Assembly: GCF_000473265.1 (NCBI RefSeq)
Contig: NZ_KI421511.1
Location: 2,469,731 to 2,533,730 of the forward strand
DNA from: Amycolatopsis thermoflava N1165
Lineage (GTDB): Bacteria; Actinomycetota; Actinomycetes; Mycobacteriales; Pseudonocardiaceae
DNA length: 64,000 bases
Direction of reading: 5' to 3'
The notes beneath the pieces are model-generated. The model saw only the letters and a list, made by a program, of their open reading frames with translations, was not told where the DNA came from and ran no database searches. Shown one piece after another: positions 63,791 to 64,000 of this stretch. Every line of letters begins with the position of its first letter. The first letter of the stretch is position 1. The position numbers and the translations under genes were made by a program.

Positions 63791-64000
63791 TACACCACGC
63801 AGTACCGCTCGGTCAGCTTGCGCAGCGTGGCGAGCTGCTCCTCGGACGCGTCGGTGTCGAGGTCGAACGACAACCGGATCGCCTGGAACCCCACCGGCGC
63901 GGACTTGTCGACCCCGAGCGTGCCGCGGAAGTCCAGGTCGCCCTCCGCCCGCACGGTCCCGCCGCGGATCTCCAGCCCCAGCGACGTCGCCACCGCCCGC
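63745..64000 (-). CDS. OsmC-family protein, 5' end outside window
   Basis: Only the C-terminal ~85 residues are in view; the frame is open through the right edge, so the start is beyond 64000. The sequence ATSLGLEIRGGTVRAEGDLDFRGTLGVDKSAPVGFQAIRLSFDLDTDASEEQLATLRKLTERYCVVYQTL contains the second redox-active Cys of OsmC/Ohr proteins (in ERYCVVYQTL). OsmC proteins reduce organic hydroperoxides. Whether it is Ohr or general OsmC cannot be decided without the N-terminal part. Confidence 0.8.
   Translation of the reverse strand, partial: RAVATSLGLEIRGGTVRAEGDLDFRGTLGVDKSAPVGFQAIRLSFDLDTDASEEQLATLRKLTERYCVVYQTLRTPPEIEVRLA

Overview
The window is high-GC (roughly 70% or more) actinobacterial chromosome. 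Gene content (GlgE pathway, malto-oligosyltrehalose synthase/hydrolase, several PucR, IclR and TetR regulators, a DUF6801-type secreted protein, a mycobacterial-type DinB2 polymerase) and the very frequent GTG starts and 4-bp ATGA/GTGA overlaps fit a member of the Pseudonocardiaceae such as Amycolatopsis. That placement is inference; no rRNA or other phylogenetic marker is in view. I see no tRNA, rRNA, transposase, integrase or phage gene, so this is chromosomal core/accessory DNA rather than a mobile element.

Layout. 1-7.9 kb: the end of a CapA-type metallophosphoesterase, a DUF2235 hydrolase, two tandem RsbRD-PucR regulators, an acyl-adenylate ligase with a damaged ATP loop, and a secreted DUF6801 protein. 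8.0-29.7 kb: a divergent SDR (8.07-8.86 kb), then a large alpha-glucan/trehalose island. A GH13 hydrolase faces malQ; glgX-treY-treZ form an overlapping operon; a second glgX follows; after 1.5 kb of repeats comes glgE-treS-mak-glgB, ended by a perfect hairpin. Together these encode glycogen debranching, TreY/TreZ conversion of chain ends to trehalose, and TreS-Mak-GlgE-GlgB conversion of trehalose back to branched glucan: a closed trehalose-glycogen cycle. No otsA/otsB, glgA or glgC is present here. 29.7-31.8 kb: a TetR regulator with a clear palindromic operator, a divergent orphan gene, a duplicated intergenic block and a SnoaL-like protein.

31.8-36.0 kb: proline catabolism (PruC-type regulator divergent from pruA-pruB). 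36.0-41.2 kb: a serine hydrolase with a 16-bp inverted repeat over its start, then the ssuC-ssuB-ssuA-ssuD sulfonate operon and a cupin. 41.2-44.7 kb: a receiver-less OmpR-type regulator and an IclR-reductase-P450 (CYP199-like) cluster for an aromatic substrate. 44.7-50.5 kb: an FtsX-type ABC exporter, universal stress protein, quinone oxidoreductase and EamA transporter. 50.5-56.5 kb: a CGNR regulator with its operator, DinB2, a split AtuA/DUF1446 pair with a CitMHS transporter and a LysR. 56.4-62.1 kb: amine catabolism (copper amine oxidase plus permease, diverging from a second permease plus IclR). 62.2-64 kb: a PNPOx-fold protein, a cytosolic cobalamin-binding-type protein and the end of an OsmC protein.

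Four longer intergenic stretches (20.65-22.2, 31.07-31.48, 47.28-47.78 and 51.04-51.43 kb) are built from degenerate direct or hairpin repeats. They are the most distinctive non-coding feature of the window.
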